Below, piece after piece: positions 1-12,028 of a stretch of DNA of 64,000 bases (the stretch's first letter is position 1; the number at the start of each line of letters is the position of its first letter). Source of the DNA: Owenia fusiformis (Eukaryota > Annelida > Polychaeta > Sabellida > Oweniidae). The stretch spans positions 26,520,822 through 26,584,821 of the forward strand of contig CAIIXF020000008.1 in assembly GCA_903813345.2 (NCBI GenBank), read 5' to 3'. The notes below the pieces were generated by a model that had not been told where the DNA came from, ran no database searches, and saw only the letters and a list, made by a program, of their open reading frames with translations. The position numbers were made by a program, and so were the translations under genes.

Positions 1-462
1 ATAAAATTAGGAGAATAACAATGAAAAACATAAAATAAAAGTGTTGTTTCATACTTCATGAATTTATCACTAAGAAAAACTCTACTTTCCAATTTCAACT
101 TCCAAGTTCAGTGTGAATTTAAAATGAAGTGAAATATTTAAATTGCCAATGTAGCAAATAGTTCCCAATATTATCATTTGAACTTAACTAGTTAACTTAA
201 TTCAAATTTGAACAACAGTCAATTCTTAAAAAATTACTCTATCATAAATATATAGACTATAATATAGAACCCAACATTACTGTTTGAACTTAACAACTTA
301 TTTCAATTAGATTTAGCAATACCAAGCTGTAAGGCAATATTACAATAATTATACATTACTTTTAGATTATTATGTATGTTTTTTTTATATCTTTAAAAGA
401 AATAAAAGTCTTCAAATCTCTTACAAGCAATCTAGAAAATTTAGTTTTTCATTTCTATTTAC
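1..462. other. AT-rich sequence, probable first intron of the minus-strand gene
   Basis: No exon, repeat or RNA gene was recognised. If the exon at 463-550 is real, this is the 5' part of its first intron. Confidence 0.3.
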
Positions 463-550
463 CTGGAGCCCCTGATTTCTCAACAGGTGATGTAAGAACT
501 GTAGCGCTAGTATACAAAAGTACACAGGCAATGTAGAGAGAAAATCCCAT
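463..550 (-). CDS. First coding exon of a secreted protein gene (partial, continues left)
   Basis: Seen: on the minus strand an ATG at 550-548 opens 29 codons plus one base, ending at 463 directly before a GT donor (GTAAAT at 462-457). The peptide begins MGFSLYIACVLLYTSATVL and then SPVEKSGAPG. It has a short n-region, a hydrophobic core of about 16 residues and a small-residue cleavage region, as in a signal peptide. A TATAAAAG box lies about 115 bases upstream of the ATG, which supports a real transcription start and this choice of start codon. Inferred: first exon (phase 1 end) of a small secreted or membrane protein whose other exons lie beyond the left edge. The mature protein is not visible, so no function is proposed. 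A chance ORF cannot be excluded, but signal peptide, donor and TATA box together make it unlikely. Confidence 0.5.
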
Positions 551-662
551 CTTGTAACTTAAACGTTTAATCGAACTTAATATGCGAGTGCAGTCTCAGT
601 TTTAACTTAATGTTTCGCTGATATGATAATTGTCATCTGACTTTTCTCATGAAACTCACCGG

Positions 663-670
663 CTTTTATA
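663..670 (-). promoter_or_regulatory. TATA box of the minus-strand gene
   Basis: The minus strand reads TATAAAAG, flanked by C/G-rich bases. It lies about 115 bp upstream of the ATG at 550. A start site about 30 bp downstream (near 635-640) would give a 5' UTR of roughly 90 bases. Inference from position and consensus only. Confidence 0.4.
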
Positions 671-672
671 GT

Positions 673-2011
673 TACTGTGTCACGCAGGAGGCATGCATCT
701 GATGGTTTATGATGCAGGACATAAGTGTCGAATTAAGTTATTGTTCTTCAGAAGACATGGGATTATTCAGAAAACACTTGAGGAGATCGTAAATAAAATT
801 GAAGAGTTTATTGTTTTTAAATTATGAATATTTCAGGTGAGGCTTAAATGCCTTTTTGCACCTGATATCTAATGTCATTTATTCTATAAATCAAGAGTCG
901 CATATTTACAGTTTTAGTGGTTACTTAGGAGTGTGATATTTGATCACAAAATATCTTAAGTACATTGTTGATATCAAAAGATAAAACAATGATGTCATCA
1001 GTATCAGTCGCTGATATTAACCAATAAAAAGTGAACCTAGACTGAAGTTTCACCAATAAAAGTGAAGAGCTATTTATAAATTGATAATCTTCCTTGTTCC
1101 TTGAATGTATTAATAAATAAGAATAAGTTGTTTTGGATGAAAATCAAACTCTAGAAATTATATTCATTGTATATCTGTTTACCAGTCCAAAAGATCAATC
1201 AAATTATAAATATTTTTCAGTACAGGAATTACATAGAGACTATCATTTATTCTTCGAGGGGTATCATTTTGATCCACAAATGTGAATATCTCCAAAAGCT
1301 GAGATTATTATTCTGGGTGTACATTCTTCACATTAAAGGGACATACAATCATTTTTTATCTATGATTTCCCCTCAAAGTAACACATCTGTAAATATGACT
1401 GTGTTATATAAAAAGAGATCAAGAAAATGAAGAAAAAATAAAAACAAATGACTTCACCTGGATTCAAACCCACTCTGTCTAAGTAAAAGTATTAGAAGGC
1501 AATTTGTTAACATTTACATCAATCCATCAACCAGTTCCTGTGTAGTAACGTTTATTAAAATATGTCAATAATTTTAGAAAAAAGTTATACCACTACACTA
1601 CAATAATTAGAAAATAGTTAATTATTATACCAATAATATTAAAAACGTAAGCATATCTGAGTATTCTAAGCCAAATGTTTTGTCCAGTTTTCATTTTGAA
1701 AATCTGTTTCCTGTCATAGCAGATTAAAAATGCAGGACGCAAAAATCTTCTATTTTGATTTCAATTTTTAATTTGATATATACCCATGGATCAGCTGTTG
1801 TTGGCAACTGAGCCCATCCTAATAGAAAGTTGAGACAATTTTCCGGAATAGCATGAAAACATCTCTTTTTCTCCCTGTAAAGTGCTTGAAAGTGACTTTA
1901 ATCCTTTCATTGATATATTGTTATACGCTTAACAAATCTACATACATGTTTAAGAATAGGTCACCATGACAATTTTGGAAATGAATGATAGATTAAAGAA
2001 ATATTTTTGAA
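673..2011. other. Intergenic, no gene recognised
   Basis: AT-rich with no convincing coding region. A tRNA-like B-box word (GGTTTGAATCC, minus strand, about 1448-1460) follows a TTCTAAT word as in a tRNA-Arg(TCT) anticodon loop, so a decayed tRNA-derived SINE is possible near 1445-1520. It is too diverged to call firmly. Confidence 0.3.
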
Positions 2012-2240
2012 ATCGCTTTTGTTTTAAAAGTGCAGAGATCTTTGTCTTTAAGTGATATATTATTATGACGTAGCAATTTGCTTTGAATAGATTGTTAAAT
2101 CAATTTTGAAACGTTAAAATAATGTGACTACTTGATTGAATAATATCCTTTGTGTTAAAAGTGCAAAGAACTATATGTTTTGTAGTGATATATTACTATG
2201 ACGTAGCAGTCTGCTTTGAATAGATATTAAATCAATTTGT
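2012..2240. repeat. Diverged tandem duplication of about 100-bp units
   Basis: Two direct copies (about 2012-2108 and 2146-2240) share TTTTAAAAGTGCA, AGTGATATATTA and CTATGACGTAGCA (TTATGACGTAGCA in the first) followed by CTGCTTTGAATAGAT with small differences. Function unknown. Confidence 0.6.
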
Positions 2241-2819
2241 AAACTTAATAAATAAGTTGTCTAAACTTTTGAACCATTTGTTTATGAAGAGTTTTGCCGT
2301 CCCATCACTTAACCTCTTGAATCCCAGGCTCTAAAATCGGTTGAAACCAGAGATTTTTTCATTTTTGCCACCTTTTGACATCATACTACATACCTATACA
2401 ACTTCAGATGCTCAATTTAGTAAAATTAGACGGCAGAGATCATTTCTACACATTTTAAGCAACTTTTGTGTAAATTGGATGAAAATTGTTCATTAAGAGC
2501 AATTTTAGTGAAAAATTTTGTGACAGATTTTCTCTTCACTCTGGGTTTCAAGGTCATTTCTGAGGTGACAAGAAATCTCGTCACTCCAGGTAGTCAAGGG
2601 GTTAAGCAGTTCCTTATTCATGAACATACAGGGAACTCCTTTTTATTTGAATTGTAATTTATTGTTATGTTTTCAATCTAATCATGTGATCATTTATTGA
2701 ATAGCAGGTGGTGCTGAATTGAAGATGTCATTAACACATTTTTTTTATTTACCATGTTAATTTGTCAAATTAATATGCCCAATAGGGAGCCATCCACTTG
2801 AAAATGTATAATTCTAATA

Positions 2820-3003
2820 TTGGAAATAAATAAATATATAAAATAAATAAATAAATAAATTACATGATGCATATGTTTGTTAGTGCATGATTTGCTCAAT
2901 AAATACAGCTACCTAAACATAGGGGTATCATATTTTATCATATTATATATTATATTATGTTATATTATATTATGTTATCATACTATATTATGTTATCATA
3001 CTA
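2820..3003. repeat. Microsatellites (AAAT)n and TATTATGT-type
   Basis: An AAATAAATAAAT run (about 2826-2862) and a TATTATGTTATAT run (about 2938-3003) sit immediately left of the mariner-like element. Confidence 0.7.
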
Positions 3004-3981
3004 CAGAGTGTCTCAAAAAAAATGTTACACTCACAAAAAGTTCAATATCTTTTATATTTTGACTTTTCCCTAAAATATACTTTGGATACCAAAAGACAAA
3101 TCTTTCTCGAATAATTTGACACCTTCAAATTCAAAATCTGTCATTGATTGGCTCCACATGACAGCTTTTAGTGTCCCATGGTAAAATCTGACTTGCGCCA
3201 ACCTCTAAGTGCTTGGATGGACCAAATGACAAAAGAGGAACAGTTTCTTTAATATTTAACTTTGTTCTGAGTAGAAGCCTGACCTTAAACTGAGTCATGT
3301 AATTTTCCTATTTGTCTTACATATGATCATTGGGTCTATCCACATAAACATGTGATCCCCTCAACATGTTCTCCAAAGCAAATCTGAGGTACCATTGCCC
3401 ATGTGCACATGAATTGTAATATCACTCTGATTCTATCAATTATTTTTGCAGAAGTTCATTTAGGTCAGTTTGTGATGCTGTAAACCGCTTTCAGAGGCCC
3501 TTCAAAAACTCAAGGGTGTAAAGTGGGATGACCCTGGGGGCCAATTTATTGGGTAATTCAATGCTATCTTCTGATTTCCAAAGAGTTCTACCAAACGATC
3601 TGCCACAGGCCTTTGCATCATCCTGTTGCCATCATACGTAACAAAATTGAACACTCTGACAATGAAATCTTGTATTTCTATCCAGGAAAGAAACAACTGG
3701 ATCATTGATCATATCAAGATAACACTGTCAGCAGCATTCACACCAAAAAAGAATTGATCACCTATGTCCAGCCACTGAGAAGTTGGCGCAAATCAGATTT
3801 CACATGCGTTTATAAAATCTGTCCTGTGCAGTCAATCTTAGACGGATTTTGAATCTGATGGTGTGAATTTATTCGAGAAAGACTGGTCTTATGGTATCTA
3901 AGTACATTTTAGGGGAAAAGTCAAAATCATGAAAGATATTGAACTTTTTGTAAGTGTAACATTTTTTTTTGAGACACACTG
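3004..3981 (-). mobile_element. Decayed mariner-like DNA transposon (978 bp)
   Basis: Seen: terminal inverted repeats CAGAGTGTCTCAAAAAAAA... and ...TTTTTTTTGAGACACACTG continue inward for more than 100 bp with mismatches. TA dinucleotides flank both ends (3002-3003 and 3982-3983), the target duplication typical of the Tc1/mariner superfamily. The minus strand encodes a C-terminal transposase piece (next entry). The element is shorter than a full mariner (about 1.3 kb), so it is internally deleted and inactive. Confidence 0.75.
3502..3705 (-). pseudogene. Mariner-type transposase C-terminal fragment
   Basis: The 67-residue open stretch contains YDGNRMMQRPVADRLVELFG followed by INWPPGSSHFTPLSF. 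These resemble the 'QQDGA-PH' region and the 'WPPRSPDLTPLDF' motif around the last catalytic Asp of mariner transposases. In the WPP motif the expected S-P-D-L reads S-H-F, so the third catalytic acid is lost. A stop follows at once, and later residues of the family (FFLWGYLK) appear only as degenerate matches. Broken gene, no active enzyme expected. Confidence 0.65.
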
Positions 3982-4239
3982 TATATTATGAGATATTGTT
4001 TTCTGTTCACCAGCATTGGCCATGAACATATACAGCAACAGTGATTGAAACAGGCAGACAGAGCTTTTTAGGGCCCCTTTTTATTTGAAATATTTTATCA
4101 TTTTTATCACAATTTATGTCGGTGTTGCTATGCAATAAAATTGTTTGAACTTAAGTCTTAATAAATCCTAATGATTCCAAGTAATTAATAGTAGTATTGG
4201 TAAAAGGTTCATTTTCAAATTGCTCTCACCCTTATGAAA

Positions 4240-4490
4240 AGTCCCAGGGGCATTTGGGGGCAGTCACCAGTAAACGCCCATGTCAATTTAGTAGAGAACA
4301 AAAGATTACCGGGGTCATTTGCCCCCGTCAGATGTGACAGGGGTTGGCCGGGTCCCCGGTTTGGGGGACATGTTAAACTCTCATTGACTTTTAGATTGCC
4401 GGGGTTGGTTGCCCCCGCTCCCCCGGCACACCCAGAATTTCTTCCAAAGTTGATGCCCCCGGCTTCCCCTCGGCAAGCCCTTGTCACTGA
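4240..4490. repeat. GC-rich repeat with CCCCGGCAA words
   Basis: A 250-bp island much richer in G+C than its surroundings, with repeated words such as TTGCCGGGG, GCCCCCG and CCCCGGCAAG. A second copy of this style lies at 20960-21240. Both strands are open over most of the island, as expected of a repeat poor in stop codons rather than of a gene. Confidence 0.55.
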
Positions 4491-4494
4491 ATAA

Positions 4495-5690
4495 TTCTTT
4501 TGCTTGTGTATAGAGGGCAATGCTACATAGTTAAGGTTTGGAAACAGTTACAATTATTCTATTCCTATTATGAGAATTGTGACGTCTTGTTAACAGTTTT
4601 CTTAGAAAGAAATATCTGCCCATAATTTTATTATCAATATCTCACCACAGCTATGACATATTGTGGTCATATCCCAAATAATCGTAATGTTTTAAATTCA
4701 TAAATCACTGCTCATCAGATCATCAAGCTTCCATCTGTAATTTGATTTTTGATTTCACACATTGCTATATACACTGTACAGGATGTTTCATACTGACTGT
4801 CCTATCTACAGTCAATCCTAAATCACATGACCCCTTAGTCTGTATATCACAGTAAAGCTCCTTCAGTTCTTGTCTTATGAACTAAATATTGGCATAATTG
4901 ATTTTTGGGAACATAGTCTTTGAACTTATGTTTGGTAGTAATCATCACCCTAATTTGCTAGATTAATGGCCTACATTCACGAAGGGTTGAAAGAAAGGAG
5001 CAGATAGTTATATAATCCATTGTGTCATTAAGAGCTTTAAAATAATAAATTTTTCTTTTAAATTTTAAGATTTATCCTCAGGATCTATCAAGTGCTACAA
5101 TTGGTACATTCCTGGAGATAATGCTGTTCTGAACCTTGGTTATCATTGCTTTTAACAGAACACACAGCTACAGAAAATATGACTATTTGATAATATGCCA
5201 AAGCTCAAATAGACACCTTTTGTAGTGATATTTAGCAAGTGGTAAACGCTACTGAGCTTAATCAAAGTTGCTTCAATAAGTCAAGAATTGAACATGCTTT
5301 CATATGATATATAACGCATGGATGTTTGTCATCTAGGAATGGCGATAGATGGGGGGACATTCATTATGAAACACCCAGTATATTATATATATCTCTGTGA
5401 AGGATAAAACAAAAAACAAAGTCTATAATCAGCAAATCTACAGGACTTAGAATTACATATGTATAGTTTTTATATCAAACATTGGCTTTCAATAGAGATG
5501 GTGTCAATTTTTTCCTTTTCAATATTTAGACAAAAAACTAATCTTTTCATTTATTAAGCAACCTCTTTAACATGAGTTCTAGGACTTTACTCTTGGGTAT
5601 AGATACGACCTTGTAATAAAACTTATTAAAATTGTTGGGGTATAGGACTCTGACATAAATCTTTATCCTATTCATGTTCAAACCTATTTG
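4495..5690. other. Intergenic, nothing recognised
   Basis: AT-rich sequence without a coding signature, RNA gene or clear repeat. Confidence 0.3.
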
Positions 5691-5977
5691 GAATATACCA
5701 ATACGCGATAAAGTTTAATTTCGTTCAGTTTAGCTGCCTCTCGTTTGAAGAGCTCTCATGTATGGTACAACTTCGTCTACATCCGGGTTCTTTCCCATTG
5801 GATTACACAGGGGTGCTATTTTCAATGCCGCACTGCGACTCTATTAAACATTTATCTAGCGTTTCATTTGCACAAACGATAGGTTCGTATGTAATTAAGA
5901 TATATGACAAAGCTTTTTGAACTATAATCCCCAAATCCGAAGAAACTTGTAGGTGAAAATGCCGTCCAATTCCAGTG

Positions 5978-5985
5978 ACGTCACT
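5978..5985. promoter_or_regulatory. CRE palindrome TGACGTCA
   Basis: A perfect cAMP-response-element consensus inside the longer palindrome AGTGACGTCACT. An ATATAAAA word follows on the plus strand near 6027. The surrounding 5700-6200 is less AT-rich than its neighbours. It may be a promoter or part of an unrecognised repeat; no gene could be attached to it. Confidence 0.3.
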
Positions 5986-6075
5986 GATATCCCAGAAAGT
6001 GCTCAGACGCCATCGAAGATAGAAAAAATATAAAAAATGTCTCCGAACATCTTTCTGATTATTGAATAGATTGGA

Positions 6076-6309
6076 TTATATAACTATGCGTGAGGGCTGA
6101 TGGAAGATTAGAAGCTGAGAAACGTTCAGAGTAATCGACTCGTTCGGCAGGCCAATGAAAATGTGTCCCTTCCAAAGCGATGCATCATGGGAGATATTTA
6201 TGTAAATTACCACCTGAACTCTTATCGCGAATAGGAGTATTGTTGTTACTAAAGGTTTCTTCATATTTCTCCCTTTCCTAAATATCATGCACATATGCTG
6301 GCCATACAT
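6076..6309 (-). other. Short open frame with signal-peptide-like stretch, doubtful
   Basis: Inside a 77-codon open frame an internal Met (MKKPLVTTILLFAIRVQVVI) starts a stretch with two Lys and a hydrophobic core, like a secretion signal. Possible donors (CAGGTGGTAA) lie shortly after. No downstream exon, homology or promoter could be attached, so this may be chance. Confidence 0.15.
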
Positions 6310-6697
6310 GTAAATTGTGATAACTTTTCCATGTTGCTAGAAAATGACAAAGCAACAGTCAACAATAAAACATATGCTGAAACATAATTGTAAGGTAAAT
6401 GTCAAGATTAAATTCTAAGTCATATAATCATTGAATTATATTATCAATAATTATTATCATAACATATACCAACTAAGATTTCTCCTACCCCAAGATTTTA
6501 TGGAAACATCTTCAAATTATATGAACTTGTCAGTTCCCTGTTCATGAATTCTGCTCTTTTAGCATTAAGTTTGAGACATCTTATATGTACCTTTACATGA
6601 GACTTTACATTTAGTTTGCAAATAAACTTTTTGAAATTAGTTATTCTAGAACAATGAATAAGAGTATGTATGAATAAATGATAAATTGTCAAGCTAA

Positions 6698-6858
6698 AAT
6701 TGTCACCTAAAATATGTTTCTTTGCTGATAATTTTGACGAAGATGGAAAATGTATCTCAATATTGTAATTATTATTATATCTGTTAACCTACTTAGGTGC
6801 TTTGTGTAAAATATTTTCGTAAGGCTCTTGTACCTTTGATAGAAAGGTACATGTAGGT
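6698..6858. repeat. Diverged dispersed repeat, copy 1
   Basis: Matches 9033-9202 in the same orientation: ATTGTCA(C/T)CTAAAATA, TATCTCAATATTGT, TATAAAATATTTTC-like and CT(T)(G/C)TGTACCTTT occur in the same order. Unknown family. Confidence 0.5.
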
Positions 6859-6965
6859 TTAATGTAAAGAAGTCCAGTTTGGTCATTTATGGTTCAATGT
6901 CTCCATTTATAAACTTTTATTGAATTTGCTTTAAAGTTGTAACTTTCATACATGATATTAAACCT

Positions 6966-7090
6966 GGTTGAGGCAATTATCCCCAGGTTCAGCTAATTAT
7001 CCCACGGTTCAGCCAATTATCCCCCGGTTCAGCTAATTATCCCCCGGCTTAACTAATTATCCGACGGCAAAGCCAATTATCTCACGACAC
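6966..7090. repeat. Tandem array of an 18-19-bp CAGC(C/T)AATTATCCCCCGGTT unit
   Basis: About six units of AATTATCCCCCGGTTCAGC with point changes (CCACGG, CCGACGG). Two further arrays of the same unit occur at 14890-15030 and, in reverse orientation, at 18894-18975. Confidence 0.8.
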
Positions 7091-7099
7091 AGTTAACCC

Positions 7100-8272
7100 A
7101 TACCCCATACACCAAAAAAGGACATTGGGACAATCTGTAATGCATGGCATCGTAAATTTTTTACAAAAAGCGCAAATTTTATTAAAATCCGACTTGAACT
7201 AGTTTTCTGAATTATTTGTTCAAATGGTGCATCATAATGTATGTCACTTGTAACCATGGGCTTGATATTGAAACATAGTTTTGTCTCATTTTTGTGTCTT
7301 GTATTATAATATATTGTAAAATAAGCTAAAATTAGACTACTATACACTAAATAAAAATATACAAATCAACTGTTGTAAAATACTATATTCAATTGTTGAA
7401 AAATATTGCATGACAAAAATGTAAAAATATCAGTGTGGTGTATGTTTAATTTTGGCTTAGGGTTTAAATGAAGGCAAAGTTCTCAGTGCAACTTGCGTGA
7501 ACAAATTATTCCTAAATGTTCAACATTTTTAATATTTTCTTTCCATTGAGGTATTTTTGACATCGTTTTTTATGAGTCTTGAAGAAATATAATCATCAAC
7601 AATCTGTTGAGTTGGCCAATTGAAGAGTAAATCACATTTTCAGAATATTAATGAATCAATATCAAATGGTCAGTTAGTATGTACATGTAGTTAGTTAGTA
7701 AGTACATGTACCCTGGACAAAAGATAGCATATCTTTGCTGGCACTGGCCTATGCCTGTAGCTATCAGGGGTTCAAGGGGTTCGTGCGAACCCCCGGTCAA
7801 GTAATGATGCATGAATCCCTTATAATTTTGACAGGCTACATTTGAATCTCTAAACTGGAGTCATAGGTCCTGGTTATGCCAGTCCAGTATATCATATGCA
7901 ATACCTTGATTGATTAAGATGATATATTATCAATATGAGATAAAGGTATAATATAGAAACCAAAAACATAAAATGAATGGTCACAACATACATATGTATA
8001 CTATTTTTCCATGAATCTACACAAACTACAATAATCATTAATCAAAACAACTCTTAAATAAACTGCCACTCTGATTGCATCCTGTCTATAGACTTACATG
8101 TAGATACCTTGTTGATTGCATAATAAGGATTATAAAAAATTTTCATATCAATGGAATTATAATTTCTGAAATCTGATCTAAATGATATTTAAATAAAGTT
8201 GAAGCTAGATATTTCCTAAATATTGGCAAAGTACTCCTACAAGTACAAATTAACTGCAGTCCATATTTGATT
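7100..8272. other. Intergenic, repeat relics only
   Basis: No gene. About 7737-7800 carries a fragment of the 'CCTGTAGC..GGGGGTTCG' repeat also seen at 16490-16698 and 19134. The rest is AT-rich and unrecognised. Confidence 0.3.
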
Positions 8273-8773
8273 CAGGCCTGTCAACTTGGGAACACCTAAC
8301 ATGAGTGACTTGGAAATGTTGAACACCTCCCCTCAAAATGTGGACACCTTGGTCCAAATCTGAACACCTTGATCCAAATTTTGAACACCTTGGTTTAAAT
8401 TTAATTACATCTTGCCAAATTTTGAACACCTCAAATTTTTCGCGCTCGCTACGCTAGCGTTTCATACATCCATCAACGGGGGGGAGGGGGAGGGGGGGAT
8501 GGACCAAAAATATTGAACGGAATGCGGGACATATACGTAATTCCCGTGAACAGTACGAACGAAATGCGTACATTTTTTTCCCGCGTTCGTATTTTTGCTG
8601 TGTAGACGATCTTTTTTAGAAATTTTTCTACAGAAATATTTTTGCTTGACAATTACCAGGTAAAATGCGTATTTGAGTGACATTTTCTGTCACGCAAAAA
8701 TAACTGGCGTGACTTCAAATTCTTCAGCAAATGCGTGACAAATACGCAAATTGCGGGACAGTTGACAGGCCTG
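8273..8773. mobile_element. MITE with CAGGCCTGTCAACTT termini, copy 1 (501 bp)
   Basis: Starts CAGGCCTGTCAACTTGG and ends ...CAGTTGACAGGCCTG (inverted termini). It is flanked by a 6-bp direct repeat TTGATT on both sides. The body has repeated TTTGAACACCTTGGTCCAAAT-type words and a G-run. It has no transposase, so it is non-autonomous. Copy 2 lies 0.7 kb downstream. Confidence 0.75.
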
Positions 8774-9032
8774 TTGATTGTACCGAGAGTTTACATAATG
8801 TACATATGATTTCATGACATCATCCTTTTCTTGGAGATATAGTAATAATGTGTTCAAAAATCTAATGTTTCGAAGCCCACAACTTTATTATAATACGTAT
8901 CAGCTAAATGGTATTTTGTATCATGGCTGAATCAAGCAATCTGTGCTAGCGCTAAAATGAGAGATTGAATGATTGATCATGACTTCATTAAAAATATTCT
9001 GGTTCAAAGAATTAGTGCTTTATGCATTTGAA

Positions 9033-9202
9033 ATTGTCATCTAAAATACTTGAAAATATGCCAAGTTTCTAAATATTAATTATTTCGATAAAAGATGAAA
9101 GATTTATCTCAATATTGTTAATCAATAGTTTGCTATAACCTTATGTGCTATGTATAAAATATTTTCATAATGCTTCTGTACCTTTTGTGGAAGGATTGAT
9201 TA
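9033..9202. repeat. Diverged dispersed repeat, copy 2
   Basis: Second copy of the unit at 6698-6858, lying between the two CAGGCCTGTCAACTT MITEs. No coding content. Confidence 0.5.
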
Positions 9203-9463
9203 TTATGAGTGCAGAAGTATGGAATTTTATTTTTATGGTACAGTATTTCCAAAATCTGTTACAAACTGGTTATAATCAGGGCAATTAATCTTTGACACAA
9301 TTTTAGGGTTTTGAGCATTGACTTAAGCCATGTATTCCAAGGTATGAAATATTCATTCCTTGGATATATATACCCTTGCTTCTAGACCCTGGACCCCCTC
9401 CCTATCTACTTTACTGGAGAAGTAGATAAGGGGTGGGGGATCCACAGTCTTGAAGCAAGACTA

Positions 9464-9729
9464 CAGGCCTGTCAACTTGGGAACACCTAACCTGAGTGAC
9501 TTGGAAATGTTGAACACCTCCCCTCAAAATGTGGACACCTTGGTCCAAATCTGAACACCTTAATCCAAATTTTGAACACCTTGGTTTAAATTTTATTACA
9601 TCTTGCCAAATTTTGAACACCTCAAATTTTTCGTGACATTTTCTGTCACGCAAAAATAACTGGCGTGACTTCAAATTCTTCAGCAAATGTGTGACAAATA
9701 CGCAAATTGCGTGACAGTTGACAGGCCTG
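9464..9729. mobile_element. MITE with CAGGCCTGTCAACTT termini, copy 2 (266 bp, internally deleted)
   Basis: Same termini as 8273-8773 and nearly identical flanking arms, but about 235 bp are missing from the middle: the AAATTTTTCG arm is joined to TGACATTTTCTGTCACG. Flanked by a 6-bp direct repeat AGACTA. A different target sequence of the same length as copy 1 shows an independent insertion. Confidence 0.75.
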
Positions 9730-10804
9730 AGACTAGGATATCCAACATGTTTACAAAATTTGAACCTGGGGGATTCATGAGTATATATACATATGAACAT
9801 AACAACCTTTGTGTGCATTACCTATCAAAATAAATTTTCATTGTGTAAGCTACCAAACCAATTAGACAAGGTGCATTTTCATCTAGAGGAAATGTGGTAG
9901 GCGTTTAGTGTTAAAAGTGTTCTGACAAGTGTTTCTTATGTAACTTTTTATGCTGAATCCAAAAAACCATGTTGGCAAGCTGAAATATGATTATTTAACC
10001 CTTAAAATACCATGTTAGTCCCCCTACCCCCAAAATTCACCCCTATCAGAGGGAAAAAAATTTGTCAACCTAAAATAACTTTGATTTTATGGTTTTTGTA
10101 AGTGAAATACATGGACATTGTATAAAATAAACATTTAAAGTATGAATGATACGGATTACACTTAAGAAATTTGAATAAAAGCAAAAAGTATGTACCCCAG
10201 GGGGCAAATTTATGACCCATTTTTTACTTTTCGTGTCATAACTTTTTTATTAGACAATGATAGATGCTAAAAAAATCCATGTAAAAGGCTTAATACCTGG
10301 TCTACTTATCCTGCAAGAATCAAAGTAATTCCTTTGATAATTGCCTTGAAAAAAATTAGTGAATTTAAGACAAAATGACATTTTAGCTGGGACTGATTTT
10401 ATGTGTGACTATAACTGACCCCTATTGCTTTAACATTTATCTCTCTATGTTCATATATTTGGCATTTTAGAATAAATCTAAAATATAAAACTTATTTTAG
10501 CTAAGTTTTAGGAAGATTTAAGCTTTCTAGCATGTTCAAATATTAAAAATTCATGAAATATGATGTCTAAAATTGATAAGTTATAGGTATACCCTTGGAA
10601 GACCCCTATAATTTCTTATCTATGAACATATTTGTACCAATATTAGTTTTCTAGCTTAGACAAATAATGTATGATATATCCTGGCTTGGCTTTCTGGTGG
10701 TTTGAACAATCTTAGGTGTTATCATTGAAAATTCATTCTTAAATCATAGGTCTGCAATCGATTAAATTCAAGTATACCATTAGCCTAGTATCATTCTACT
10801 GGTA

Positions 10805-11330
10805 CAGGGTGTCCAAAAACAGGACCAAGAAAAGTTAATTAACTTTGTCAATCCTGCATATTCTGCCTCAAAACTTCAGAATTATTCAATTCATTCAATA
10901 TGAGTTTTGTTGTGAAAGTTTCATGATAATCTGCCTGTGGAGTAAAAAACTACAGCACTTTACAACATATGTCCAATGTGGCCACTTCTCCTCTACATGC
11001 ACAATCAAATCTGGCGAAGGAAGTTGTTCAATTGTCCATGGCGTGACTAAAATCTATCTAGAGAAGTAAAACTAGTGTCAGACAAATTCTCAGATGTTCT
11101 TCAATTTTAAGTGGATAGCTTCATCAGAAGCTTTGCAATCCATGTTGGTATGTGTAGGAGAGTCATCAACAGCTTCGTTGGCTGGAGTGGTGGCCACATG
11201 GGGCATGTGTTGTAAAATGCTGTAGTTTAAGCAGATTATCATTAAATGTTCACAACAAAATTCACATTAAATGAAGTAAATAATTCTGAAATATTAAAGC
11301 AAAATATGCAAGATTGACCAAAATAATCGA
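10805..11330. mobile_element. Insertion present in only one arm of the foldback element, itself an inverted repeat
   Basis: After TCTACTGGTA the left arm has CAGGGTGTCCAAAAACAGG and about 520 bp absent from the right arm, where the flanks meet within about 15 bp. The insert is an inverted repeat: AATGTGGCCAC near 10980 mirrors GTGGCCACAT near 11190, and CCTGCATATTCTGCCTC mirrors a diverged partner near 11300. The TACAGGGTGTCC start is typical of mariner-like ends, but the matching far end is missing. Confidence 0.55.
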
Positions 11331-12028
11331 CTTGAACAAGCTATGATTTCATAGATTAGTTTGATGTATGACATATTCCGAGCTGACTCTCTGTTTATTT
11401 AAACCATCTAAGAGGCTTAATCATTGAAAATCATTACAAATAAAGGTCTAAACAGACAGTATTAAGGTACACTATTAGAATACCCTTATTATATCCAGGC
11501 TTAGAGTTTATTGGTACCTACTTCTGTTTCATAGCTCGGAGGTTTAATATATGATATATCCTGACTAGTTTTTCCGCAGATTTGAACCAATGACAGGTCT
11601 AATCATTGATTATACTTCATATACTAGGTCTAAAATTGAAGTATTCAATAGAACCCTCTATGAAAATTCAAAAAAAAGATTCAAAATGACATTAACCTCA
11701 ACATTAGATCTGAATAAGGATTAAAATCCTTCATAGAGCTGAACAGGGAAGACAAGGCTAACTTCATTCTGGTGTTGATACATGGACCTGGTCCAAATCT
11801 TGCTATACTTCATCCAAGCCCAAAGAAAGGGAAATTAGGAGCTTCATCTCAATGCATTTCAATGCATGATCCCTTATTTCATGACCACCAAAATTATGGA
11901 AGGTGTGGCACAGTAAACTTTGAGGAAATGCACTAACTATTAGAATATAGTACCTGCTGCAGTTGAGCGAGGATTCTTGCATTGAACTATGTGGTAAAAG
12001 GCTCTACAAATTCAATCAACCAAGTTGA

